From: DATJMJ01 sp035503915
GTDB lineage: Bacteria > Actinomycetota > Acidimicrobiia > Acidimicrobiales > Palsa-688
Length of the DNA stretch: 64,000 nucleotides
Assembly: GCA_035503915.1 (NCBI GenBank)
Contig: DATJSU010000054.1
Location: 1-64,000, forward strand
Direction: 5' to 3'
Shown here: piece by piece, positions 34,592 to 43,268 of the stretch
How positions within the stretch are numbered: position 1 is the stretch's first letter
How the letters are laid out: every line of letters starts with the position of its first letter
Translations under genes and position numbers: made by a program
The notes under the pieces: generated by a model
The model's input: the letters and a program-made list of their open reading frames with translations, nothing else
What the model was told of the DNA's origin: nothing
Database searches by the model: none

Positions 34592-36583
34592 GTGGAACTG
34601 GCGGCGCTCGGCTCTGAAAGGGTTATCCGGGACGGGGACGTTTGGGCCTCGCGAGAACGTACCCGCCAAGAGCGTTTCCGCCGGCTCGCGTTCGTGCTCG
34701 CTTTGGTCGCGGTGCCGGTCGTTGGGCGCACGGCCATGGGAGTGTTCCGCTACCTGCAAGGCAATTATGCCGCTGCTTCGGGCGATTTCCGCTGGCCGCA
34801 CCCCGGCGTCCCATCTGCACTGTTACCCTACCTGCCTGGGCTGTTGCTGATCTTGCTCCTCGTGGCCGTCTTGGCTGGCCCCCTCTTGATGGCTGGGCGC
34901 TCCCCGCATGTGCTTTACCGGCCCGAAGAGATCGGCGTCAGCCTTGCCGACGTCGTTGGCGCACCCGTGGTTGTAGAGGAAGTTGTGAAGACCCTCAACC
35001 TCTTCCTCGCACACCAGACGTTCTCGGAGCGCATGGGAGGGACCGCTCGTCGGGCAGTTCTTTTCGAGGGCCCTCCCGGCACGGGCAAGACATATATCGC
35101 CAAGGCGATGGCCGCTGAGGCGGGGGTGCCGTTCCTATATGTTTCGTCGTCGGCCTTCCAGTCGATGTTCTACGGGCAGACAAACCGCAAGATCCGTGCT
35201 TATTTTCGGGCGCTCCACAGGTACGCACGGATGGAGGGCGGCGCGATCGGGTTCATCGAGGAGATCGACGCCATCGGAGCATCTCGGGGCGGGCTCGGAG
35301 CTGGGCCGGGGCGTGAGGGGATCGCCGGAGTCGTGAACGAGCTCCTCATCCAGCTGCAGTCATTTGATGCCCCACCGCTGGCCACGAGGGTGCTCAACGG
35401 TTTTATAGACGTTCTCAACCGCTGGCTCCCTGCCGGCCACACTGTGCGCAAGCGGACGGTGACGGCGCCGAATTTTCTTGTGATTGGTGCGACAAACCGA
35501 GCGGCGGACCTCGACCCGGCGCTGGTGCGGCCCGGCCGTTTTGACCGCACGATCCGCGTCGACCTCCCGAGCCGGAAGGGGCGCCTCGAGATCGTCAACT
35601 ACTACCTCGCGAAGAAGTCGCACGAGGCCGAAATGGACGACCCCTCGAAGCGGGACGCGCTCGCGGGGTCGACCTTTGGTTATTCGCCGGTGATGATCGA
35701 GCACCTGTTCGACGAAGGTCTCGTTTGGGCGCTTCGTGAGGGGCGTACGTCAATGAACTGGGCCGATGTGCAAAAGGCCCGCATGGCCCAAGAGCTCGGG
35801 CTCACCCAGCCGGTCGCCTACGCTCCTCTCGAGCGCCAAAGGTGCGCTACCCACGAAGCGGGGCACGCGGCAGTGGCGCATTTCGCAGCGCCCGAAAGGC
35901 GCCTCGACGTGCTATCGATCATCAAACGCAGCGACTCTCTAGGGCTTTTGAGCCATTCGGAGACAGAAGAGCGCTTTACGCGGACACGTCCCGAGTGCGA
36001 GGCCCATTTGCGGATCTCTATGGGCGGGATGGTCGCCGAGGAAGTCTTCTTCGGCGAGGCGGGGACAGGGCCATCGGGCGACCTCGCTGCAGCTACGCGC
36101 CTCGCTGCCAACATGGTCGGCGCCTACGGCATGGCAGGGAGCCTCGTCTCGCTCGAGGCATCGCAGGTGAACGCCGATTTAGTGACCAAAGTGCTCGCTG
36201 ACGAGGTGAGCCGCAAGGCACTGGAGCGCTTGCTCACCTCAGCTCGCGACGGTGCGAAGGAGCTCGTGCTCGCGAACACTCACATCGTCGAAGCGTTGCG
36301 GGATGCGCTGCTGGAGCGCGACGAGCTTTTGGGGGACGAGATCATGGCGGTCATCGCCGCCGCTGAGGCGCAGGTAGCCGTCGCGGTGAGGGAAGCAGCG
36401 CTGAACGCCACGCCCGCCTCAGGCGTTACGACGGCTCCCTGGGGGAGCACGGCGGCCGGGTGGGCGCACGTCCCGGCGCACTTGGCCCCGTCCCCGCCCC
36501 CGCCCCCGCCTCTCGGCACGAGCGCTGCGGGGGAGGGCGGGGTTATCGACGTCCGCTCTGAGAAGGCTCCTTTCGAGGATTAG
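34592..36583 (+). CDS. FtsH-like membrane AAA+ protease (M41)
   Basis: A 663-residue membrane protease starting at GTG 34592, seven bases after GGAGGA. Helices lie at about 32-50 and 80-100. AAA+ motifs are Walker A GPPGTGKT (160-167), Walker B FIEEID (221-226, with Glu where FtsH has Asp) and the second region LDPALVRPGRFDR (307-319). The zinc protease motif is HEAGH (421-425), with the third ligand Asp497 in SGDLAAATR. About 30 extra residues (263-290) sit between Walker B and the second region. The C-terminus is Pro-rich (SPPPPPPLG). It is a divergent FtsH paralogue; a canonical ftsH is presumably elsewhere. Confidence 0.88.
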   Translation: MELAALGSERVIRDGDVWASRERTRQERFRRLAFVLALVAVPVVGRTAMGVFRYLQGNYAAASGDFRWPHPGVPSALLPYLPGLLLILLLVAVLAGPLLMAGRSPHVLYRPEEIGVSLADVVGAPVVVEEVVKTLNLFLAHQTFSERMGGTARRAVLFEGPPGTGKTYIAKAMAAEAGVPFLYVSSSAFQSMFYGQTNRKIRAYFRALHRYARMEGGAIGFIEEIDAIGASRGGLGAGPGREGIAGVVNELLIQLQSFDAPPLATRVLNGFIDVLNRWLPAGHTVRKRTVTAPNFLVIGATNRAADLDPALVRPGRFDRTIRVDLPSRKGRLEIVNYYLAKKSHEAEMDDPSKRDALAGSTFGYSPVMIEHLFDEGLVWALREGRTSMNWADVQKARMAQELGLTQPVAYAPLERQRCATHEAGHAAVAHFAAPERRLDVLSIIKRSDSLGLLSHSETEERFTRTRPECEAHLRISMGGMVAEEVFFGEAGTGPSGDLAAATRLAANMVGAYGMAGSLVSLEASQVNADLVTKVLADEVSRKALERLLTSARDGAKELVLANTHIVEALRDALLERDELLGDEIMAVIAAAEAQVAVAVREAALNATPASGVTTAPWGSTAAGWAHVPAHLAPSPPPPPPLGTSAAGEGGVIDVRSEKAPFED

Positions 36584-36623
36584 CTGGCTCCCGTCGCAGT
36601 TGACCCGGGCGCGTTTCGTGCTA

Positions 36624-36666
36624 CCGCGTTACGGTATGCGCGCCCAAGGGCCGTTTGGTAACGCGG
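36624..36666. terminator. Stem-loop between convergent FtsH-like and bioF genes
   Basis: CCGCGTTAC (36624-36632) and GTAACGCGG (36658-36666) are perfectly complementary around 25 bp that themselves contain GC-rich pairing. The site lies 41 bp past the protease stop and 93 bp past the bioF stop. It has no U-tract, so a bidirectional terminator is only a guess. Confidence 0.45.
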
Positions 36667-36675
36667 GTGCAGGAC

Positions 36676-36706
36676 CGTCACCCAGTAACCCAGTCACCCA
36701 GTCACC
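36676..36706 (+). repeat. Short 9-bp tandem repeat, CCCAGTCAC type
   Basis: Three to four copies of a GTCACCCA/GTAACCCA unit follow directly after the stem-loop. They look like slippage products and have no coding role. Confidence 0.6.
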
Positions 36707-36759
36707 GAGAGAGGTGTTCCTTGGGTGCGGCGGGCCGGCGGACCTCGCCCCCGGCGCCT

Positions 36760-37887
36760 CTACCCGCCATGTAAGCCGAGCCTCGCCAGAGCCGCCGCGA
36801 GGAGCTCGATCTCATCTTGGGTGTGGGCAGCGGACACGGTGACACGCAAGCGAGACGTCCCAGGCGGGACGGCTGGCGGGCGCACGGCGGGCACGAGGGC
36901 GCCCATCTGGAGCAGGGACATCGAAGCGTCGAGCGCTTCTTGTTCACTCCCTACGACAAAGGGGATTATCGGCGATGTGATGGCTGGGCCGGGCCGCAGG
37001 CGCTGAGCGTACGTCGCTAGCTGCCTGAGCAAGCTCGCGCCTTCACCTGAGAGCAGGACGTCAAGTGCAGCGAGAGCGGCCGCCGCGCTCGGGGGCGCGA
37101 GCGCAGTGGTGAAAATAAAGGACCGGCACCTGTTCACGAGCATGTCGATCATCCCCCGGCTGCTCGCGACGAAACCTCCTTGGCTACCGAGGGTCTTGGA
37201 CAGGGTACCGACCCGCAGCACTTCGCAAGGCAGCTCGCTAAAGTTCGGCCCGAGGACAGCGTGCGCTTCGTCCACTACGAAAAGTGCGCCGTGGCGGGCA
37301 CAGATCTCGGCGAGCTCGCTGATCGGGGCCGCGTCCCCGTCCATCGAGAACACAGAGTCGGTCACTAATACCGAGCGGCCCGGTGCCGACCCGAGCGCGG
37401 CGTCTGCCGCGCTCGGGTCGGCATGGGGGTAGTGGACGACCCTCGCCCCCAGAGCGCTTGCCAAGCGGCACCCATCGATGATCGAGGCGTGGTTGAGCAT
37501 GTCGCAGCACAGGGTCACCCCCGGGCCGGCGAGGGCCTCGAGGACGCCCAAATTGGCGCCATACCCACTCGGGAAAACGAGGGCAGACGCCGAGGACTTC
37601 CAAGCGGCTAGGCGCTCCTCGAGCTCGTGGTGCACAGGACGGCTACCCGTGATCAGCCTCGACGCCCCGGCCCCGGCGCCCCAGCGGTCGAGCGCCTCAT
37701 GCGCTGCCTCGATTACGCGGGGGTGCGCCGAGAGCCCTAAGTAGTCGTTTGTCGCGAAGGCCACCACCACTGCCCCGTCGGGTAATTTGCCTCGGAGGCC
37801 AAGCGCGTCGAGCTCTTTCAGCTCTCGCCAGCGGGCCTTGGCGCGCGCCTTATCGTTGCGGCCTTGTACCCACTCGGCCCAGCTCAA
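36760..37887 (-). CDS. bioF: 8-amino-7-oxononanoate synthase-like PLP enzyme
   Basis: A 375-residue alpha-oxoamine synthase that would condense pimeloyl-thioester with alanine in biotin synthesis. PLP-site features are FATNDYLGLS (44-53), GSRPVHHELE (81-90), DSVFSMDGD (177-185), DEAHA (206-210) and the PLP Lys231 in GTLSKTLGSQGG. The start is a TTG overlapping the stop of the oligopeptidase gene (TTGA at 37884-37887), implying coupled translation. No other bio gene is adjacent; KBL-type relatives are an alternative, but length and motifs favour BioF. Confidence 0.87.
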   Translation of the reverse strand: MSWAEWVQGRNDKARAKARWRELKELDALGLRGKLPDGAVVVAFATNDYLGLSAHPRVIEAAHEALDRWGAGAGASRLITGSRPVHHELEERLAAWKSSASALVFPSGYGANLGVLEALAGPGVTLCCDMLNHASIIDGCRLASALGARVVHYPHADPSAADAALGSAPGRSVLVTDSVFSMDGDAAPISELAEICARHGALFVVDEAHAVLGPNFSELPCEVLRVGTLSKTLGSQGGFVASSRGMIDMLVNRCRSFIFTTALAPPSAAAALAALDVLLSGEGASLLRQLATYAQRLRPGPAITSPIIPFVVGSEQEALDASMSLLQMGALVPAVRPPAVPPGTSRLRVTVSAAHTQDEIELLAAALARLGLHGG

Positions 37888-40178
37888 CCTGCGAGGCCGA
37901 CGGTCGCGAGCACAAAAGCGTGCACCCGTGCCTCGTCACGCCACGCGTCATAACGCCCTGAGGGCCCTTGGTGGCCCGCACCCATTTCGGTCCGCAGCAA
38001 GATAGGTTTTGTGCCGCTCGTGGTAGCGCGCAGCTTCGCCACCCATTTGGCAGGTTCCCAGAAGCCGACTCGGGGGTCGTTCAGACCGGCTGTCACGTAC
38101 ATGGCGGGGTAATCGCCTCCATGGACGTTGTCGTAGGGTGAATAAGACTTGATGTACCAGTACGCGTCGGCGTCGTCGCGGGGGTTGCCCCATTCTTCCC
38201 ATTCGGTGACCGTAAGAGGCAAGCTCTCGTCAGAGATCGTCGTGACAACGTCCACGAACGGAACTTCGGCGACAATGCCCCCGAACAGGTCGGGCCTCAT
38301 GTTGGCGACGGCACCCATGAGGAGCCCGCCAGCGCTGCCGCCCCGGGCCACCAGGCGGTCAGGCGAAGTCCATCCCTGAGACACGAGGTGCTCGGCGCAC
38401 GCTATGAAATCTTCGAACGTATTGCGTTTGCTCCCCAACCGGCCCTGCTCGTACCACGCCCGGCCCATTTCGCCACCACCTCGGACATGGGCAATGGCGT
38501 AAACAAACCCGCGCTCCAAGAGGTTGAGCCGAGAATGGCGAAAACTTGGGTCGATCGCGATCTCGTAGCTCCCATAGCCGTAAAGCAGGCACGGTGCGCT
38601 CCCATCGGGCTCGTAGTCGCGCGGGCAGACAAGTGAGATCGGTACCCGGGCGCCATCGGGGGCCTCGGCCCAAATGCGCTCGCTCCGGTAGCCGGAGGTC
38701 TTGAACCCTCCGCCCACTGTGGCTTGTTTGACCACCGAACGCTCGTGGCGCTCCATGTCGTAGTCAACGCTCGAAGAGGGGCTCACCAGCGAGCTGTAGC
38801 CGAAGCGGATGATCTCGGTGTCCCACTCAGGCGTCCCCTCCCCGCTCAAGGTATAAGCCGGTTCGGGTTGTCCGACGACGTGCTCGGCACGGTCGGAAAG
38901 CCTCACGACGCGGAGCTGTTCGAGACCCTCTGCTCTTTCCGTGAGCACTGCGTGGCGGGCAAAGGCGTCCACGCTCTCAACTTTTATCTCAGGGCGGTAA
39001 GGCACGAGCGGGCGCAGCGAACGCGCGTCGCTTTCGCCGACTGGCAGCTCGAAAACGGCAAAGTTGTCGAGCTTTTCGCCTGCGGGCCCGCAGTTGGCCC
39101 GGACCAACCAGTGGTCCTTGCTGGGCCCGGGCAGGAGGGCGTGCTCGACGTCGTACTCGACTCCTTCGCGGCGCGGGAGCACGACTTGGAGGTGGCCCCG
39201 GTCCTTGTCGGCCCTGAGGTAGTGCACCTCGCTCGACATCTTGGACTGCGAACTGATCACCACGTAGCACTTGCTCCGCGTGAGCCCGACAGAAAGGAAA
39301 AAACGCTCGTCGTCCTCTTCGAAGACGATGTGGTCCCGGGCCGCAGGTGTGCCCAGCGTGTGCCGCCACACTTGCCAAGGGCGCATCGACTTGTCCGGTC
39401 GTACGTAGTAAAAGCTCTTGCCGCTCGTCGACCAGGCGGAACCGTAGTAGACGTCCTCGACTACGTCCACGAGGGCGTCGCCGGACTCAAGGTCCTTGAA
39501 GCGGAGCGTATAGCGCTCGGACCCATCCAAGTCAACCGCATAGGCAAGCACTTCTTGGTCGGGACGGACGTCGAAGACACCTAGCGCGAAGTACTCGCTG
39601 TCGCGGGCGAGCTCGTTTTCGTCGAGGATCACGCGGCCAGGTTCGGGGCGCAGCGCCTTCTCGGTTGCCGGGGCACCCGCTGCTCGGTCCTGCGAGGGTG
39701 CACGGACGCTATCGGGCTCGGGCGGCGGGGTCCCATCCCCGGCGACTCCCGCCCCGGGGAGCGCAGCACGCGCAGCTGCCAGGACCTCGGCCGCCAACAG
39801 CGCCCGGCTCGGGTCGGGGCGGCGGCAGTGCACGGGGTACTGCTGGCCGGCGACGATCCTCGACCAGTACCACCAACCGTGGTGGAACACCGGTGCTGAG
39901 ACGTCTGTCTCGGCCACTCGTGTCCTGATCTGTTCGAAGAGCTTCTCCTGGAGGTTGGCCGTGGGGGCGAGGAGAGCGTCGATATAGGCGTTTTCGGCTT
40001 CGAGGTACTCGATGACCGCCCCGTCCTCCCGGCTGGCAAGCCACTGCCAATCGTCTTGCCGGCTGTCGCCATGGGCCGAGTGGGCCATCGGCCGTCGAGG
40101 CGCGACGGGCGGGTCGGGAAGGCTCTGGAGGCTGATAAACGCTGGTGTAGCAGGCGCGGGAAGGTCGAGCGAAGGCAT
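37884..40178 (-). CDS. ptrB: Oligopeptidase B (prolyl oligopeptidase family, S9A)
   Basis: A 764-residue serine peptidase cleaving short peptides after basic residues. An N-terminal seven-bladed propeller (about 60-430) is followed by the alpha/beta-hydrolase domain. The triad is Ser615 in GGSAGG, Asp701 in GLNDPRVGFWEP and His736 in GAGHQG. The family blocks YGSYE and HVRGGGEMGRAWYEQG are present. About 40 residues near 150-185 are an Ala/Pro-rich insertion in the first blade. I start at ATG 40178; the frame remains open to 40277. It is upstream of and coupled to bioF, and divergent from the suf side. Confidence 0.92.
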   Translation of the reverse strand: MPSLDLPAPATPAFISLQSLPDPPVAPRRPMAHSAHGDSRQDDWQWLASREDGAVIEYLEAENAYIDALLAPTANLQEKLFEQIRTRVAETDVSAPVFHHGWWYWSRIVAGQQYPVHCRRPDPSRALLAAEVLAAARAALPGAGVAGDGTPPPEPDSVRAPSQDRAAGAPATEKALRPEPGRVILDENELARDSEYFALGVFDVRPDQEVLAYAVDLDGSERYTLRFKDLESGDALVDVVEDVYYGSAWSTSGKSFYYVRPDKSMRPWQVWRHTLGTPAARDHIVFEEDDERFFLSVGLTRSKCYVVISSQSKMSSEVHYLRADKDRGHLQVVLPRREGVEYDVEHALLPGPSKDHWLVRANCGPAGEKLDNFAVFELPVGESDARSLRPLVPYRPEIKVESVDAFARHAVLTERAEGLEQLRVVRLSDRAEHVVGQPEPAYTLSGEGTPEWDTEIIRFGYSSLVSPSSSVDYDMERHERSVVKQATVGGGFKTSGYRSERIWAEAPDGARVPISLVCPRDYEPDGSAPCLLYGYGSYEIAIDPSFRHSRLNLLERGFVYAIAHVRGGGEMGRAWYEQGRLGSKRNTFEDFIACAEHLVSQGWTSPDRLVARGGSAGGLLMGAVANMRPDLFGGIVAEVPFVDVVTTISDESLPLTVTEWEEWGNPRDDADAYWYIKSYSPYDNVHGGDYPAMYVTAGLNDPRVGFWEPAKWVAKLRATTSGTKPILLRTEMGAGHQGPSGRYDAWRDEARVHAFVLATVGLAG

Positions 40179-40268
40179 GCTGTTAGTCCAAGTGTGGCAC
40201 GACGTTCTAATCCACCGGGCAGAGTACCCGCAAAAGTGACCTCTGACCCGAGGGAGGCCTCGCACTAC

Positions 40269-40481
40269 GTGGCCCACAAGACGCCTGTGGTGCTCGTCGG
40301 GGGCGATGCAGAGGAGATCGGGCAGCTGGTGGCGGGTTCCCCGGACGAAAGGGAGCGGGAGCGCTTCTTGGGTGTGATGGTGGGAGACCCGTCGAGCGCT
40401 GAGGTCTTGGCCGCCGCCGATGAGATGGCAGGGGAGCTGTGGCAGTGGGCCCGCGGGACGGCCTCGCCGCCTGGTCTCTAG
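40269..40481 (+). CDS. Small hypothetical protein upstream of sufB
   Basis: A 70-residue frame starting at GTG 40269 (AHKTPVVLVGGDAEEIGQL), or at GTG 40236. It has a strand-like start, then an acidic helical body (DERERERFLGVMVGDPSSAE) and an ending ELWQWARG. GGGAGG lies 13 bp before the start. The position just ahead of sufB is where actinobacteria usually place the SufR repressor, but this protein has no HTH or Cys ligands. I do not recognise the family. Confidence 0.5.
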   Translation: MAHKTPVVLVGGDAEEIGQLVAGSPDERERERFLGVMVGDPSSAEVLAAADEMAGELWQWARGTASPPGL

Positions 40482-40488
40482 GGGTTGT

Positions 40489-40502
40489 TACTATCGAGAT
40501 AG
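40489..40502 (+). promoter_or_regulatory. Candidate sufB promoter -10 with overlapping palindrome
   Basis: TACTAT (40489-40494) resembles a -10 hexamer. It overlaps CTATC-GA-GATAG (40491-40502). A ribosome-binding AAGGGGT follows at 40516-40522 before ATG 40530. Control by an iron- or Fe-S-responsive repressor is plausible but unproven; the -35 is weak. Confidence 0.4.
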
Positions 40503-40529
40503 GAGAAATTCCGGCAAGGGGTAGCTCGC

Positions 40530-41939
40530 ATGGCTAACACGACAGCGCAAGAACTCGACCTCGGTCGTTACCAGCTGGGCTGGAGCGATACAGAGGACTT
40601 TTATGTCTTCAAGCCCAAGAAGGGCCTGAGCGAAGAGATCGTCCGGGAGGTGTCCTGGATGAAAGGCGAGCCCGAGTGGATGGCCAAGCGGCGGCTGAAG
40701 GCTTTGCGGTACTTCCAGGGACGACCGATGCCGACCTGGGGCGGGGACCTGTCGGGCATCGATTTCGGCAACATCTTCTACTACATCAAGCCCATCGAGA
40801 AGCAGGTGAGCGCCTGGGACCAGCTCCCAGAGCCGGTCAAAGCAACCTACGACAAGCTCGGCATCCCCGAGGCCGAGCGCAAGTACCTCGCTGGGGTTAC
40901 GGCGCAGTACGAAAGCGAAGTGGTTTACCACCGCAATAGGGACGAACTAGCCAAACAGGGCGTGCTTTTTTGCGATATGGACACTGCTCTCCGGGAATAT
41001 CCTGATCTTGTCAAGGAGTATTTCGGCAAGGTCATCCCGCTGAACGACAACAAGTTCGCGGCGCTCAATTCGGCCGTGTGGTCAGGCGGGTCGTTCATTT
41101 ATGTGCCGCCGGGCGTCAAGGTGGAAATGCCGCTCCAGGCATACTTCCGCATCAACACCGAAAACATGGGCCAGTTCGAGCGCACCCTCATCATCGCGGA
41201 CGAGGGCGCGCAGGTCCACTACATCGAGGGCTGTTCGGCACCGGTTTATACCACGGACTCTCTTCATTCGGCGGTAGTAGAGATCGTCTGCAAACGCGCC
41301 AGCCGGGTGACCTACACGACTATCCAGAACTGGTCCAACAACGTGTACAACCTCGTTACTAAGCGAGCGTTCGCCGAGGCGGAAGCGCACATGGAATGGA
41401 TCGACGGCAACATAGGCAGCCAGCTGACCATGAAGTACCCATCGGTTTACCTGATGGGGCCAAAGGCTTCGGGAGAGGTCCTCTCGGTGGCCTATGCCGG
41501 AGCGGGCCAGCACCAAGATGCCGGGGCAAAGATGGTGCACGCTGCGCCTGAGACAACTTCGACGATCATTTCCAAGTCGATCTCCAAAGACGCTGGGCGC
41601 ACTTCGTACCGAGGCCTCGTGCGCTTCGAGGAGGGTGCGAAGCGCTCAAAGAGCTTCGTACGTTGCGACGCCCTGCTGCTCGACGAGAAGTCCCGCTCGG
41701 ACACGTACCCCTACATCGAGTTCGGTGAGCACGACGCGCAGGTTGGCCACGAGGCGACTATCTCCAAAGTCGGTGACGACCAGCTGTTTTATCTGATGAG
41801 CCGAGGGCTTTCGGAGCAGCAGGCGATGAGCATGATCGTCAACGGGTTCATCGAACCGGTCACTCGAACGCTCCCGATGGAGTACGCCGTTGAGTGGAGC
41901 CGGCTAATCGAGCTCCAGATGGAGGGAAGCGTCGGTTAG
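40530..41939 (+). CDS. sufB: Fe-S cluster assembly scaffold SufB
   Basis: A 469-residue SufB, part of the SufBCD scaffold that builds Fe-S clusters. Typical blocks include PEWMAKRRLKALRYF near the N-terminus, AVWSGGSFIYVPPGVKVEMP, LIIADEGAQVHYIEGCSAP (with the conserved Cys), MEWIDGNIGSQLTMKYP and, at the C-terminus, RGLSEQQAMSMIVNGFIEPV. No intein is present. Its partners sufD and sufC lie 3.6 kb downstream rather than next to it. Confidence 0.96.
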   Translation: MANTTAQELDLGRYQLGWSDTEDFYVFKPKKGLSEEIVREVSWMKGEPEWMAKRRLKALRYFQGRPMPTWGGDLSGIDFGNIFYYIKPIEKQVSAWDQLPEPVKATYDKLGIPEAERKYLAGVTAQYESEVVYHRNRDELAKQGVLFCDMDTALREYPDLVKEYFGKVIPLNDNKFAALNSAVWSGGSFIYVPPGVKVEMPLQAYFRINTENMGQFERTLIIADEGAQVHYIEGCSAPVYTTDSLHSAVVEIVCKRASRVTYTTIQNWSNNVYNLVTKRAFAEAEAHMEWIDGNIGSQLTMKYPSVYLMGPKASGEVLSVAYAGAGQHQDAGAKMVHAAPETTSTIISKSISKDAGRTSYRGLVRFEEGAKRSKSFVRCDALLLDEKSRSDTYPYIEFGEHDAQVGHEATISKVGDDQLFYLMSRGLSEQQAMSMIVNGFIEPVTRTLPMEYAVEWSRLIELQMEGSVG

Positions 41940-42027
41940 CTTCTTGGGCGCAGCACGACGGGCGTAATCCCCGCGAGGTGGTGTGGCAGCGGGAGGTGGT
42001 GCGCCGCGGTCGTAAGATCGACCACAT

Positions 42028-42579
42028 ATGGGCGCTGCCCTGGCTCTCGCCATCATGCTGGTAGTCGTTGTGGGGATCCTGAGCCTCGCGGTCAACGCCC
42101 AGGGCCCCTTCCAGGGGGGGACCGCGACTGGGAGGGTGCCGCGGCCAACCAGGTCCAGCCACCCAGGTGGCGGGCCAACAGTCACCGCCAGCGAGCGCCC
42201 ACCGCGGCGGCCTCCCCGTGAGCGCAACGAGCGCAAGGACCGGCAAGTGGGCCAGCCCGCCCCGCCTCCCCAGCGCGAGCCCGACCAGGTTGTCGAGCCC
42301 GACCAGTCCTTCACGGATCTCAAGCCTCTGAGCGGCCAGGCCCAAGCGCTCGTGATCTCGGTTGTCGACGAGCGTACCCTCGGGCCGGTCACGCGCAGCC
42401 GCCTCACTCTGCGGGTAGAACCGCCCCAAGGGGACGCGTTCGAGGTCACGACGCGTGTCGCTTTTCCGACCCCAGAAGAGCGCGCCCGCATAAAAGTGGG
42501 CGCGCTCATCCCGGTCCGCTATGACGAGAACGACCACCGCCGTGTTGTCGTCGACATGGAAAAAGACGGCGGAGGGTGA
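42028..42579 (+). CDS. Membrane-anchored actinobacterial protein with C-terminal beta domain
   Basis: A 183-residue protein with one N-terminal helix (AALALAIMLVVVVGILSLAV), a Pro/Arg-rich linker (about 30-95) and a compact C-terminal domain (about 105-180). The domain carries VISVVDERTLGPVTRSRLTL, FEVTTRVAFPTPEERARI and GALIPVRYDENDHRRVVVD. The last block matches a domain of unknown function seen in many actinobacterial membrane proteins. It lies four bases before the phosphoribosyltransferase gene, so the two form an operon, within the split suf cluster. Confidence 0.65.
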   Translation: MGAALALAIMLVVVVGILSLAVNAQGPFQGGTATGRVPRPTRSSHPGGGPTVTASERPPRRPPRERNERKDRQVGQPAPPPQREPDQVVEPDQSFTDLKPLSGQAQALVISVVDERTLGPVTRSRLTLRVEPPQGDAFEVTTRVAFPTPEERARIKVGALIPVRYDENDHRRVVVDMEKDGGG

Positions 42580-42582
42580 GCC

Positions 42583-43266
42583 TTGTTCGCTCAGGGCCGT
42601 GGCGGCATCGCTGTGCCGTTTGCCGACCGGGCCGAGGCTGGCCGGACGCTCGGCGAGTACGTCGCGCGCTGTGAGGACCTCGACCGGCCTGCCGTAGTCG
42701 CTTTGCCACGAGGTGGGGTCCCCGTGGGTGCCGGCGTCGCGCGGCGCCTTGGCGCCCCCCTGATGGTGATGCCGGTGGGTAAAGTCGGGGCACCTGGCCA
42801 GGAAGAGCTCGCGGTCGGAGCTGTCGCGCCCGGTGGGGTACAGGTGCTCAACGAGGAAGTGGTGAGCACCCTCCGGCTCAGCTCGGAGGTCATCGAGAAG
42901 CTCGTGGCGAAGGCCGCAGCAAAGGTGGCCGATCAGCTCCTCTCTTACCACGGCGACGACGGCATTGACCTTGCCGGCCGCTCGGCCGTCGTTGTCGATG
43001 ACGGCCTGGCAACTGGCGCCACGATGTGGGCTGCTTTGATCGCGGTGCGGCGGCTCGGGCCGACGAAGGTCGTGCTGGCGGTCCCGGTAGCCCCTCCCGC
43101 GGTTCTCGAGAGCCTCGCCTACCTCGTCGACGAGGAGGTTTGCCCTCTCAGGCCACCTCACATGTTCGCAGTGGGCGCGTGGTACCGGGACTTTGCCCAG
43201 ACAACGGACGCCCAGGTGCTTGACCTGCTTGCCGAACTGGGACCTGAGAGGTCGCCGCCTGCCTGA
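42583..43266 (+). CDS. Type I phosphoribosyltransferase-domain protein
   Basis: A 227-residue protein. The PRPP-binding motif is VVVDDGLATGATM. The N-terminal strand VALPRGGVPVGAGVARRLGA and the PVGKVGAPGQEELAVGAVA block are typical of the PRTase proteins found with erythromycin-esterase-like or dienelactone hydrolase domains. The true substrate is unknown. The start is TTG 42583 after GGAGGG. It converges on the GH51-like gene with a 2-bp gap. Confidence 0.82.
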   Translation: MFAQGRGGIAVPFADRAEAGRTLGEYVARCEDLDRPAVVALPRGGVPVGAGVARRLGAPLMVMPVGKVGAPGQEELAVGAVAPGGVQVLNEEVVSTLRLSSEVIEKLVAKAAAKVADQLLSYHGDDGIDLAGRSAVVVDDGLATGATMWAALIAVRRLGPTKVVLAVPVAPPAVLESLAYLVDEEVCPLRPPHMFAVGAWYRDFAQTTDAQVLDLLAELGPERSPPA

Positions 43267-43268
43267 GG

